Shown piece by piece: positions 8,495-16,496 of a stretch of 64,000 bases of DNA. Numbering within the stretch: the stretch's first letter is position 1; every line of letters begins with the position of its first letter. The stretch covers positions 3,472,001-3,536,000 of the forward strand of contig NZ_CP029192.1 of assembly GCF_008642315.1 (NCBI RefSeq), written 5' to 3'. The position numbers were made by a program, and so were the translations under genes. Below the pieces are notes generated by a model that was not told where the DNA came from, did not search any database, and was given only the letters and a program-made list of their open reading frames with translations. This DNA is from Streptomyces venezuelae (lineage in GTDB: Bacteria; Actinomycetota; Actinomycetes; Streptomycetales; Streptomycetaceae).

Positions 8495-10065
8495 CGGGCC
8501 TCGTCCTCCGGGGCGTCTTCTTCCACGTGCTCCAGGTGACCCGAGGCGGCACCCGTCATGGCCGAACCGAGCTCCTCCGGTGTGATGGTGGCCGGGTCGG
8601 CGTCCGCCACGAGCCGCCCGTTGTAGATCACGCGGAGGGTGTCGGAGAGGCCGATCAGCTCGTCCAGGTCCGCGGAGATCAGGAGCACGGCGAGGCCTTC
8701 GCGGCGGGCCTCGCGGATCTGGTCCCAGATCTGCGCCTGCGCGCCGACGTCCACACCGCGGGTGGGGTGGGCGGCGATCAGGAAGCGCGGGTTGTGGCTC
8801 ATCTCGCGGCCGACGATCAGCTTCTGCTGGTTTCCGCCGGACAGGGAGGCGGCCGTCACGTCGATGCCGGGCGTACGGACGTCGTACTCCTCGACGATGC
8901 GGCGGGTGTCGGCCTGGGCGCCCTTGGGGTCGAGCCAGAAGCCCCGCGCGTTCGGCTTCTCGGTGACGTGGCCGAGGATGCGGTTCTCCCACAGCGGGGA
9001 CTCCAGGAGGAGTCCGTGGCGGTGGCGGTCCTCGGGGATGTACCCGATGCCGTCCTCGCGGCGCTTGCGGGTCGCCGTGCCGGTGATGTCCTCGCCCGCC
9101 ATGCGGATCACGCCGGAGTCGGCGTGCTTGAGGCCGATGAGCGCGTCGATCAGCTCGGTCTGGCCGTTGCCCTCGACGCCCGCGATGCCGAGGACCTCGC
9201 CCTCGTGGATCGTGAAGGAGATGTCGTCGAGGAGAGCGCGCTGCGACTCGCCGCCCGCCAGCAGCTTCAGCTTCTCGACCTGGATCATCGGGCGGTCCGT
9301 GACCGTCGACTCCGCGGTCTCCGGCGTGGGGAGCTCGCTGCCGACCATCAGCTCGGCGAGCTGGCGGGGCGTCGTCTCGGACGGGATCGCCGTACCGACG
9401 GTCGTACCGCGCCGGATGACGGTGATGTCGTCGGCTACGGAGAGGACCTCGCCCAGCTTGTGCGAGATGAAGATGACGGAGAGGCCCTCGGACTTGAGCT
9501 CGCGCAGGTTGTCGAAGAGCGCGTCGACCTCCTGCGGCACGAGCACGGCCGTGGGCTCGTCGAGGATCAGCGTGGTGGCGCCGCGGTAGAGGACCTTGAG
9601 GATCTCCACGCGCTGCCGGTCGGCGACGCCGAGGTCCTCCACGTACGCGTCGGGGCGCACCCCGAGGCCGTACCGCTCCGAGATCTCGGCGATCTTGCGG
9701 CGGGCCGCGCCGCCGATGCCGTGCAGCTTCTCGCTGCCGAGGACGATGTTCTCCAGGACGGTCAGCTGGTCGGCGAGCATGAAGTGCTGGTGCACCATGC
9801 CGATGCCGCGGGAGATGGCGTCGGCGGGGCTGCCGAACGCGACCTGCTCGCCGTCGACGGTGATGGTGCCCTCGTCCGGCTTCTGCATGCCGTAGAGGAT
9901 CTTCATCAGCGTCGACTTGCCCGCGCCGTTCTCGCCGACGAGGGCGTGCACGGTGCCCTTGCGGACGGTCAGGTGGATGTCGTGGTTGGCCACGACACCG
10001 GGGAAGCGCTTGGTGATGCCGACGAGTTCGACGGCGACGGGCGGAGGGTTGGTGGACGCGTCGAT
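8491..10065 (-). CDS. Nucleoside ABC transporter ATPase, tandem double domain (NupO/BmpA-ATPase-like); probable ATC start
   Basis: The product is about 524 residues with two ABC cassettes, as in ribose/nucleoside importers. The first has Walker A GENGAGKST and Walker B LILDEPTAVL. The second has LSGGNQQKLIVGREM followed by LIAAHPTRGVD and a degenerate P-loop (GVEGNGQTE). No ATG, GTG or TTG exists in frame between ATG 10182 and the middle of the Walker A region. GAGGAG at 10079-10074 lies 8 nt before an ATC codon (10065) that opens IDASTNPPPVAVELVGITKRF, where orthologues begin. I therefore propose ATC as initiator. The alternative is a 39-residue longer protein from 10182 with an unlikely Arg/Pro-rich leader. 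Confidence 0.85.
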   Translation of the reverse strand: MDASTNPPPVAVELVGITKRFPGVVANHDIHLTVRKGTVHALVGENGAGKSTLMKILYGMQKPDEGTITVDGEQVAFGSPADAISRGIGMVHQHFMLADQLTVLENIVLGSEKLHGIGGAARRKIAEISERYGLGVRPDAYVEDLGVADRQRVEILKVLYRGATTLILDEPTAVLVPQEVDALFDNLRELKSEGLSVIFISHKLGEVLSVADDITVIRRGTTVGTAIPSETTPRQLAELMVGSELPTPETAESTVTDRPMIQVEKLKLLAGGESQRALLDDISFTIHEGEVLGIAGVEGNGQTELIDALIGLKHADSGVIRMAGEDITGTATRKRREDGIGYIPEDRHRHGLLLESPLWENRILGHVTEKPNARGFWLDPKGAQADTRRIVEEYDVRTPGIDVTAASLSGGNQQKLIVGREMSHNPRFLIAAHPTRGVDVGAQAQIWDQIREARREGLAVLLISADLDELIGLSDTLRVIYNGRLVADADPATITPEELGSAMTGAASGHLEHVEEDAPEDEAR

Positions 10066-10120
10066 GGCGCACTCTCCTCGGGGGCCAGAAGGCCTGAAGG
10101 GCCTGAAGGAAAGGGGCCGC

Positions 10121-10132
10121 CTACGCGCGCAG
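10121..10132 (-). promoter_or_regulatory. Candidate operator before the ABC ATPase gene
   Basis: CTACGCGCGCAG is a variant of the palindrome found before deoA, bmp1 and bmp2, centred about 61 bp upstream of the ATPase start. The adjacent -10 here (TAGGCG) is poor, so promoter activity is less sure than at the other three sites. Confidence 0.35.
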
Positions 10133-10214
10133 TGCCCCTGCTGGTGAATATGGCTCGCGCGAACGGGGCGCGGGTGAACCATCGTCCCCCACACCCCGTC
10201 GCACGAGAATCACG

Positions 10215-10229
10215 CTGCCGTTACGGCAG
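10215..10229. terminator. Small hairpin after bmp1
   Basis: CTGCCG and CGGCAG flank a TTA loop, 20 bp downstream of the bmp1 stop. The stem is short and there is no clear T-run, so it may only attenuate read-through into the ATPase gene. Confidence 0.3.
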
Positions 10230-10249
10230 TCGTCGGATCAACTTCCGCC

Positions 10250-11302
10250 TTACGGAGCGGTCTTGACCTTGATCTTGCCGCCCTTGATGCCCTCTTCGGC
10301 CTTCTTCAGGGCCTCCTGGACATCCTTCATCTTCATGAACTCGGGGTTCGAGTCGGCGAGCGCGACACCGCCGGACTTGAGGTCGGCGCGGACGACGCCG
10401 CCCTTGGCGTTGCCGTCCTCGACGGCCTTCGCGAGGTTGTACACCGAGCCCGCGACGTCCTTGGTCGCCGACGTCAGGATGTACTTCTTGTACTTCGCGA
10501 GGGCGTCCTGCTTGTACTGGTCGGAGTCGACGCCGATCGCCCAGACCTTCTTGGCGGCGGCGGCCTCGATGACGCCCTGGCCGGAGAGGCCCGCGGCGTG
10601 GTAGACCACGTCGGCGCCCTTCTCGATCTGGCCCTGCGCGGCGGTCTTGCCCTTGTCGGGGCTGGAGAAGCCGCCGTCCTCGGCCTTCTCGGTCAGGTAC
10701 TGCTTGACGACCTTGACCTTGGGGTCGGTGTCCTTGACGCCCTGCGCGAAGCCGGCCTCGAACTTGTGGATCAGCGGGACGTCCACGCCGCCGACGAAGC
10801 CGACGGTCTTGGACTTGGTGGCCTTGGCGGCGACGACACCCGCGAGGTAGGACGCCTCCTGCTCGCTGAAGACCAGGTCGGAGACGTTGTCGGCCTTGAC
10901 CGTCTCGTCGTCGACGATGCCGAAGGTGGTCTTCGGGAACTTCTCCGAGACCTCCTTGATGGCAGGCGCGTACGCGTAGCCGACGCCGATCACCGGGTTG
11001 TAGCCCTGCTTGGCCAGCTGGGTCAGGCGCTGCGTCTTGTCGGCGTCCGACTCGCCGTCGACGGGCTCGACGGCCTTCTCGCCGGTCTTGAACTCCTTGG
11101 CGGCCTTCTTCATGCCGACGGTCGCGGCGTCGTTGAAGGACTGGTCGCCGGCGCCGCCGACGTCGTAGGCGATGGCGACGCCCTTGTTCTTGTCGTCCTT
11201 GCTCGCGGCGGCGTCGCTGGACGTGCCACCACAGGCGGAGACGGTTACGGCAAGAGCGGCGGTCGCGGCGCCCGCGACAGCTATTCGAGACACCCGGCGC
11301 AT
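10250..11302 (-). CDS. Nucleoside-binding lipoprotein (BMP/PnrA family), copy 1
   Basis: The product is 350 residues. The start ATG 11302 is preceded by AAGGAG. A lipoprotein signal ends in VTVSAC, with Cys24 the lipidated residue, followed by a Gly/Ser/Ala spacer. The mature part is a BMP/PnrA substrate-binding protein (VAIAYDVGGAGDQSFNDAA, VVYHAAGLSGQGVIEAA, WAIGVDSDQYKQDAL), which delivers nucleosides to the downstream permeases. A close paralogue lies immediately upstream. It has its own promoter/operator and a terminator separates it from copy 2. Confidence 0.93.
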   Translation of the reverse strand: MRRVSRIAVAGAATAALAVTVSACGGTSSDAAASKDDKNKGVAIAYDVGGAGDQSFNDAATVGMKKAAKEFKTGEKAVEPVDGESDADKTQRLTQLAKQGYNPVIGVGYAYAPAIKEVSEKFPKTTFGIVDDETVKADNVSDLVFSEQEASYLAGVVAAKATKSKTVGFVGGVDVPLIHKFEAGFAQGVKDTDPKVKVVKQYLTEKAEDGGFSSPDKGKTAAQGQIEKGADVVYHAAGLSGQGVIEAAAAKKVWAIGVDSDQYKQDALAKYKKYILTSATKDVAGSVYNLAKAVEDGNAKGGVVRADLKSGGVALADSNPEFMKMKDVQEALKKAEEGIKGGKIKVKTAP

Positions 11303-11372
11303 AGAGACGAACTCCTTAGTACAAGCAAGCACAAGCACGTTCGAGCGCCTCACCCGGCGCTGATTTCGCCGC

Positions 11373-11388
11373 AGCGTAACGCGCGTAG
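11373..11388 (-). promoter_or_regulatory. bmp1 promoter with CTACGCGC operator
   Basis: The minus strand reads CTACGCGCGTTA (11388-11377) running into TACGCT (11378-11373), a TANNNT -10 box. Transcription would start about 64 nt before the bmp1 ATG. The adjoining stretch GCGGCGAAATCAGCGCCG recurs after the equivalent bmp2 promoter. Confidence 0.5.
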
Positions 11389-11463
11389 ACCTGACATAAG
11401 AACCCTTCTGTCCGGTCCGTTATCGAGCTGTGGCCACCGGGTGTCGGGGGCCCGAACGACGGG

Positions 11464-11491
11464 TGGGCGCCCCCCTGATGGGAGGCGCCCA
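11464..11491 (-). terminator. Hairpin terminator after bmp2
   Basis: TGGGCGCCCCC (11464-11474) pairs with GGAGGCGCCCA (11481-11491) with one mismatch around a 6 nt loop. It lies 65 bp after the bmp2 stop codon and upstream of the bmp1 promoter. Confidence 0.55.
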
Positions 11492-11555
11492 GTCGCCACA
11501 CGCAGTACTACGTAAAACGTCCCGGACCGTGCGCTACCGGCGCGCTGCGGATGCG

Positions 11556-12656
11556 CTACGGAACGATCTTGACCTTGACCTTGCCGCTGACGATGTCCTT
11601 CTCGGCCTTCTCGACGGCGGCGACGACGTCCTTCATCGCCGTGTACTTCGGGTTCGAGTCGGAGAACCCGACACGGCCCGACTTCAGGTCGTACCGCTGC
11701 TCGCCCGTCATCGGCTTGCCCTCGACGACGGATTCCGTCAGGTCGTACACCGCGCCGCCGACGTCCTTGAACGCCGAGCCGAGGATGTAGTCCTTGTACT
11801 TCGCCAGGGCCTTCTGCTTGTACTGGTCCGAGTCGACGCCGATGGCCCACTTCTTCTGCGAGCCCGCCTCCTGGATGACGCCCTGCCCGGACAGCCCCGC
11901 CGCGTGGTAGATCACGTCGGCGCCGGACTCGATCTGTCCGCTCGCCGCGTTCTGCCCCTTGTCCGGGCTGGAGAATCCGCCTTCCTCGGGCTTCTCGGTC
12001 AGATACCGCTTCTCAATCTTGATCTTGGGGTCGACGGATTTCACGCCCTGCACGAATCCGGCCTCGAATTTGTGGATGAGCGGAATGTCCACGCCCCCCA
12101 CGAACCCGACGTGCTTGGCCTTGCTCGCCTTGGCGGCGGCGACGCCCGCCAGATAGGAGCCCTGCTCCTCGTGGAAGACGAGGTCGGCGACGTTGTCGGC
12201 CTTCACCGTGCTGTCGTCGATGATCCCGAAGGTGGTCTTGGGGAACTTCTTGGCGGCGGCCTCCACCGCGGGCGCGTAGACGAAGCCGACGCCGATGACC
12301 GGGTCGTACCCCTGCTTGGCGAGTTGTTCGAGGCGCTGGATCTTGTCGGCGCTCGACTCGCCGTCGCCCGGCTCCATGTCGACGCCGCCGATCTTGAACT
12401 CCTCGCGGGCCTTCTTGTAGCCCGCGTACGCGGCGTCGTTGAAGGACTGGTCGCCCTGGCCGCCGATGTCGTACGCGAGGCCGATGCCCTTGCCCTTGTA
12501 CGAAGAGCCCGAGGAGCCGTTCTCCTTGCCCTGGTCCTCCTGCGACGCCTCGTCGCTCGTCTTGCCGCAGCCGGCCGCCGCGAGGGCGAGGACGGCGACA
12601 GCCGTAGTGATGCGGGTAACGCGAGTTTTACGGGTTTCTGAAGAGAGACGACGCAC
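11556..12656 (-). CDS. Nucleoside-binding lipoprotein (BMP/PnrA family), copy 2
   Basis: The product is 366 residues, starting at GTG 12656. A Tat-free lipoprotein signal with basic MRRLSSETRKTR start ends in LAAAGC (Cys30). The mature domain parallels copy 1 (IGLAYDIGGQGDQSFNDAAY, VIYHAAGLSGQGVIQEA, GVDSDQYKQKALAKYKDYIL), and the two are clearly recent paralogues. It is first in the locus and has its own promoter and terminator. The duplication may widen substrate range or raise binding-protein dose relative to the single permease set. Confidence 0.92.
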   Translation of the reverse strand: MRRLSSETRKTRVTRITTAVAVLALAAAGCGKTSDEASQEDQGKENGSSGSSYKGKGIGLAYDIGGQGDQSFNDAAYAGYKKAREEFKIGGVDMEPGDGESSADKIQRLEQLAKQGYDPVIGVGFVYAPAVEAAAKKFPKTTFGIIDDSTVKADNVADLVFHEEQGSYLAGVAAAKASKAKHVGFVGGVDIPLIHKFEAGFVQGVKSVDPKIKIEKRYLTEKPEEGGFSSPDKGQNAASGQIESGADVIYHAAGLSGQGVIQEAGSQKKWAIGVDSDQYKQKALAKYKDYILGSAFKDVGGAVYDLTESVVEGKPMTGEQRYDLKSGRVGFSDSNPKYTAMKDVVAAVEKAEKDIVSGKVKVKIVP

Positions 12657-12707
12657 AGGAGCACCCCTTGATCGCCAACGCGCCGCATACGGCGCTGATT
12701 TCGGCGC

Positions 12708-12723
12708 ACATTAACGCGCGTAG
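12708..12723 (-). promoter_or_regulatory. bmp2 promoter with CTACGCGC operator
   Basis: The minus strand reads CTACGCGCGTTA (12723-12712), identical to the bmp1 site, followed by the -10 hexamer TAATGT (12713-12708). Predicted leader is about 45 nt. The GCGCCGAAATCAGCGCCG stretch after it also matches the bmp1 leader. Confidence 0.5.
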
Positions 12724-12799
12724 AAAGGGGAGGGAACGGTTTTTCGCGGTGCCGTTACCTCTTCGTGCTTTTGGCCCGTACGTCGAATCCGTCGTGCCC

Positions 12800-14065
12800 C
12801 TAACGCATCGCGTCCAACAGCGCGGCGGCGGTGAACAGTTCCACACCCGCGGTGATCGCCGTCTCGTCGACGTCGAAGTCGCCCTGGTGGAGGTCGCGCA
12901 CGGTGCGCTCCCCCGGGTGGCGCACGCCGAGCCGGGCCATGGCGCCGGGCACGTGCTCCAGGTACCAGGAGAAGTCCTCGCCGCCGAGGCTCTGCTCGGT
13001 GTCCTCGACGGAGTGCAGACCGCGCCGCTCGACCATCGCGTCGCGCAGCAGGTCGCTGATGGTGGCGTCATTGACGACGGGCGGGACGCCGCGGATGTAG
13101 TTGATCTCGGACTTCGCGCGGTAGAGGTCGGCGACCTCCTGGACGGCGCCGTGCACCAGGTCGGGCGCGTCCCGCCAGGCCCTGAGGTCGAGGCAGCGCA
13201 CGGTGCCGGAGAGCTCGGCGTGCTGCGGGATGACGTTCGGGGCGTGCCCGGTCTCGATGCGCCCCCAGGTCACGACGAGCCCGGAGCGGGCGTCGGCCCG
13301 ACGGGCGACCAGCGCGGGGACCTCGGTGGCGACCCTGGCGGCGGCGGTGACGAGGTCCGTGGTCAGGTGCGGGCGGGCGGTGTGCCCGCCGGGCCCGTCG
13401 AGCGAGACCTCCAGGCGGTCGCAGGCCGAGGTGATGGGGCCGTGCCGCAGGCCGATGCGGCCCGCGTCGACCCGGGGGTCGCAGTGCACGGCGACGATCC
13501 TGCCGACGCCTTCGAGGGCGCCGGACTCGATGGCGTCGGTGGCGCCGCCGGGCAGTACCTCCTCGGCGGGCTGGAAGATCAACCGCACCGGAAAGGGCAG
13601 CTGCCCCTTCTTCGCCAGGTCGGCGAGGACGAGCCCGGCGCCGAGGACGACGGTGGTGTGCACGTCGTGGCCGCAGGCGTGGGCGCGGTCGGGGACGGTC
13701 GAGCGGTACGGGACGCCGAGCTTGGTGTCCGGGATGGGCAGCGCGTCGATGTCGGCGCGCAGGGCGAGCATGGGGCGCGGGGCGCGGGACGCGGCGGGCT
13801 CCGGCCCGGAAGTGGCCGTGGAGACTCCGATGTCACAGATGAGCCCCGTGCCGGTGGCGAGGACACGGGGCTCCAGGCCCGCCTCCTCCAGGCGGGCCTT
13901 GAGGGCCGCGGTCGTACGGAACTCCTGGTGGCCGAGCTCGGGGTGCATGTGCAAGTCACGCCGGAAGGTGACCAGTTCGGCGCGCAGCGCTTCGGACAGC
14001 GCGCCGGGCAGTGCTTCCGCGGGGGCGGACTCGGCTCCCTGCTCGGCTTCGGACTCGCGGGACAT
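12800..14065 (-). CDS. M20-family amidohydrolase (N-acyl-amino-acid / IAA-amide hydrolase type)
   Basis: The product is 421 residues from ATG 14065 (425 from GTG 14077). Metal and catalytic motifs are present: HPELGHQEFRTT at the start, ADIDALP, HACGHDVHTTVVLGA, FQPAEEVLPGG and VHCDPRVDAGRIG. The dimerisation domain occupies the middle. The fold hydrolyses N-acyl or peptide amides with two metals; real substrate unknown. It lies upstream of bmp2 on the same strand but more than 140 bp away with a promoter between, so it is probably a separate unit. Confidence 0.88.
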   Translation of the reverse strand: MSRESEAEQGAESAPAEALPGALSEALRAELVTFRRDLHMHPELGHQEFRTTAALKARLEEAGLEPRVLATGTGLICDIGVSTATSGPEPAASRAPRPMLALRADIDALPIPDTKLGVPYRSTVPDRAHACGHDVHTTVVLGAGLVLADLAKKGQLPFPVRLIFQPAEEVLPGGATDAIESGALEGVGRIVAVHCDPRVDAGRIGLRHGPITSACDRLEVSLDGPGGHTARPHLTTDLVTAAARVATEVPALVARRADARSGLVVTWGRIETGHAPNVIPQHAELSGTVRCLDLRAWRDAPDLVHGAVQEVADLYRAKSEINYIRGVPPVVNDATISDLLRDAMVERRGLHSVEDTEQSLGGEDFSWYLEHVPGAMARLGVRHPGERTVRDLHQGDFDVDETAITAGVELFTAAALLDAMR

Positions 14066-14196
14066 CAAATGGTTCACCCTGTGAAGGGTAGGGCGACGGT
14101 GGGGCCAACTGACCCACGATCAACAAAAGTTCAGCCCGATAGGGGAAGAATTCGTGGCCGCGTGGCGCATGGCCGTTGGTCGCGCTGGGTAACCTT

Positions 14197-14727
14197 TTAG
14201 GCCGCCAAGGGGGATGCGCAGGCCGTCCGGCGCCTGTAATAGGCCACCGTGACCGCCACGAGCAGGGGCGGCCAGGCGAGCAGGGGCGTATAGCAGGCGA
14301 TGAGCAGGGCGGACTGGGCAGCACTGTCGGTGACGCCCTGCCCTTCGCCCAGGCCCGCGGCCTGAGCGTAGAACGCCCACCCCACGATCGCGAAGAGCCC
14401 GGCGGCGCCGAGCAGGGCGGGCACGACGGCGGCGAGGGGCCGCACGGCGCGCCCCCCGATGACGGGTATCCACGACGGCACGACCTCGCCCCACCCTCGC
14501 ACGAGCCCGAGCGTCAGCAGGGCGAGCCCCTCGGAGACGACGCTCAACATCAGGATGTACACGGCCTCGCCGGCCCCCTGCTGCGGCTCCGCGGTCACGG
14601 GCAGCCCCGCGACGAGCGCCACCCGCCACAGCCCCGAGGGCAGCGTGGCGAGCGGTACGGCGTGCGCGGCGAGGACGGCCCAGCGGGGGACGTCGGGCAG
14701 TGCGTCGATCTTCAGCATGGTTCTCAT
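14197..14727 (-). CDS. Small integral membrane protein, function unknown
   Basis: The product is 176 residues with four or five hydrophobic segments: WAVLAAHAVPLATLPSGLW, then around AVYILMLSVVSEGLALLTLG, PLAAVVPALLGAAGLFAIVG and LIACYTPLLAWPPLLVAVTV. It ends with a basic YYRRRTA tail. No catalytic motif is visible. Similar small membrane proteins are common in Streptomyces. It lies downstream of nothing obviously related. Confidence 0.65.
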   Translation of the reverse strand: MRTMLKIDALPDVPRWAVLAAHAVPLATLPSGLWRVALVAGLPVTAEPQQGAGEAVYILMLSVVSEGLALLTLGLVRGWGEVVPSWIPVIGGRAVRPLAAVVPALLGAAGLFAIVGWAFYAQAAGLGEGQGVTDSAAQSALLIACYTPLLAWPPLLVAVTVAYYRRRTACASPLAA

Positions 14728-14852
14728 GCTGGCGCGGCGGGGGGCACGCCACGTCGTCGTACGGGAGGGGACGAGTCCGCCGCGCGGGGGAGGCGGCGTG
14801 CTACCGGGATGAGTCTCGGCTCAGGCGGCCGCGTCGGGCAGTCGCGGCAGGC

Positions 14853-15248
14853 TCACAGCGCGATGAGCCCGGCCCCCGTCTCCCTGAACCCGCACGCCTC
14901 CAAGTAGAAGTCGCCGTGCTCGTCGTCGAAGTCGACGTGCAGCCACTCGCAGCGGGCGTCCCGCGCGCCCCGCACCGCGCGGGCGACGAGCCCGGCGCCG
15001 GTCCCCCGTCTCCGGTGCGGCCCCGCCACGACCGTGTCGAGGACGAACGCGTGCACGCCACCGTCCCAGGCGACGTTGACGAACCCGACGAGCACCCCGC
15101 GCTCGTCCCGCGCACAGACCCACCCGAGGCTGTGCCGGTGCAGTTGTTCGCGCCAGCCGATGTCCAGCACCGGGTGCCCGAAGCCCTCGGCGTGCAGGGC
15201 GTTGACCTCGGCGTTCTCGAATTCGCCCCGCCATTCGTACGTGATCAC
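14853..15248 (-). CDS. GNAT-family N-acetyltransferase
   Basis: The product is 131 residues, starting at GTG 15248, which overlaps the isochorismatase stop by 4 nt (GTGA). The acetyl-CoA loop appears as VVAGPHRRRGTGAGLVARAV (R/Q-x-x-G-x-G/A). The C-terminal strand is EWLHVDFDDEHGDFYLEACG, a typical GNAT ending. Acceptor unknown. The overlap makes joint expression with the hydrolase likely. Confidence 0.85.
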   Translation of the reverse strand: MITYEWRGEFENAEVNALHAEGFGHPVLDIGWREQLHRHSLGWVCARDERGVLVGFVNVAWDGGVHAFVLDTVVAGPHRRRGTGAGLVARAVRGARDARCEWLHVDFDDEHGDFYLEACGFRETGAGLIAL

Positions 15249-15805
15249 CGGGCGATCGACTCCGCCCAGGTCGAAGCCGTGACGACCTCGGCCCATTGGG
15301 GGAACAGCTTCTCGGTGAGGGTGCGGTGGACGTCCGGGTCCAGGTCCAGGCAGGCGTCGGAAAGGATCGTCAGGGGCAGGTCCATGTCGTTCGCGCGGCA
15401 CGCGGTGTGCAGGACCACGCCGCTGGTGGCGATGCCCGTCAGGACGAGGTGGTCGACGTCGTGGGCCCTGAGCACCAGCTCCATGTCGCTGCCCGAGAAC
15501 GCGCCGGCCCGCCGCTTGGTCACCACGGTCTCGCCGGGCCGCGGCGCCACGTCGGGGTGGATCTCGCTGCCGCGGGCGCCTTCGGTGAACAGGCCCGCCT
15601 CCCGGACGGTGCGGACGATTCTGGTGGGCGGGGCGACGTCCGGCACGTCCGGGCGTAGTCCCATCACCACGTAAATCACTGGTACGCCCGCCGCCCGTGC
15701 CGCGTCGATCGCCGTGCGCAGCCGCGCCAGGTATCCGGACCCGTCGTCCGCGAGCTCCACGACGTCCCGCTGGATGTCCATCACCAGGAGAGCGCTGTTC
15801 GCCAT
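15245..15805 (-). CDS. Isochorismatase-like cysteine hydrolase
   Basis: The product is 186 residues. ALLVMDIQRDVVEL supplies the catalytic Asp; TKRRAGAFSGSDMELVLRA holds the conserved Lys; GIATSGVVLHTACRAND holds the position of the nucleophile. Here the residue before VVLHTA is Gly-Val rather than the usual Cys (GVxTxxCVxxT), and the only nearby Cys is in HTACRA. The nucleophilic Cys position may be altered, so hydrolase activity is uncertain. RBS GGAAGGAC precedes ATG 15805. Confidence 0.8.
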   Translation of the reverse strand: MANSALLVMDIQRDVVELADDGSGYLARLRTAIDAARAAGVPVIYVVMGLRPDVPDVAPPTRIVRTVREAGLFTEGARGSEIHPDVAPRPGETVVTKRRAGAFSGSDMELVLRAHDVDHLVLTGIATSGVVLHTACRANDMDLPLTILSDACLDLDPDVHRTLTEKLFPQWAEVVTASTWAESIAR

Positions 15806-15839
15806 GTCGCCGTCCTTCCCGTCGCCTAGCCTCCGAGGC

Positions 15840-16304
15840 ATGACGCCTCCTGACATGCCCGAGACCGACGAGACAAGCACATGGGCGAGCGGTGCCGCCG
15901 GAATTTTGCGGTTGCCCTCCGGGCGGCTCGTCCGGGGGCGGGGGCTGCGGCATCCGCTGCCCGATGGGGACGTGCCCGACTTCGGTGTCTACCTGCTCGG
16001 CAAGCAGCCGCCCGAAGTGGCCTGGAAGGCGGCGTGGTTGCCGTGGCCCGACTTCCGGCTGCCCGGCGACCGGGAGCTCGCGCGGAAGGTGTTCCTCGAG
16101 GTGTGGGAGCGGGCCGCCGTGGAACGCGTCGAGGTGGCGTGCGGGGGTGGGCGGGGCCGGACCGGGACGGCCCTCGCCTGTGTCGCCGTGCTCGACGGGG
16201 TGCCGGCGGCGGAGGCCGTCTCCTACGTACGAGAGCACTACGACCGGCATGCGGTCGAGACGCCCTGGCAGCGGCGGTACGTCCGGCGCTTCAGCTCCTC
16301 ATAG
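15840..16304 (+). CDS. Protein-tyrosine-phosphatase-like protein
   Basis: The product is 154 residues. CGGGRGRTGTA at residues 101-111 is the CX5R phosphate-binding loop (Cys101, Arg107) of the tyrosine/dual-specificity phosphatase superfamily. DFRLPGDREL near residue 71 could supply the general acid Asp loop. The length suits a small DUF-type phosphatase found in actinomycetes. It is divergent from the isochorismatase gene, with starts 35 bp apart. Confidence 0.75.
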   Translation: MTPPDMPETDETSTWASGAAGILRLPSGRLVRGRGLRHPLPDGDVPDFGVYLLGKQPPEVAWKAAWLPWPDFRLPGDRELARKVFLEVWERAAVERVEVACGGGRGRTGTALACVAVLDGVPAAEAVSYVREHYDRHAVETPWQRRYVRRFSSS

Positions 16305-16406
16305 TGTTTCGATGGGTTCTGGCTCGGGTGGGGGCCGCTCTGCTGGGCCGTGTCCTGCGCTTGCGTCCTCATGCGGCTGAGGAGGCCGCTGTTCACGGGG
16401 GTGACG

Positions 16407-16496
16407 ATGAGAGGCCGCATCTGGAAAGCGGCGTTGTTGGCTGCGCCCGCGGCTCTTGTCACGGTGCTCGTGGCTACCGTGACAAGGCCGCCTTGA
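16407..16496 (+). pseudogene. Possible signal-peptide remnant (29 codons)
   Basis: ATG 16407 encodes MRGRIWKAALLAAPAALVTV then a short hydrophobic tail before a stop at 16494-16496. It has the n-region and h-region of a secretion signal but no mature domain follows in any frame. No ribosome-binding site better than GGGGGTG is visible. Confidence 0.25.
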
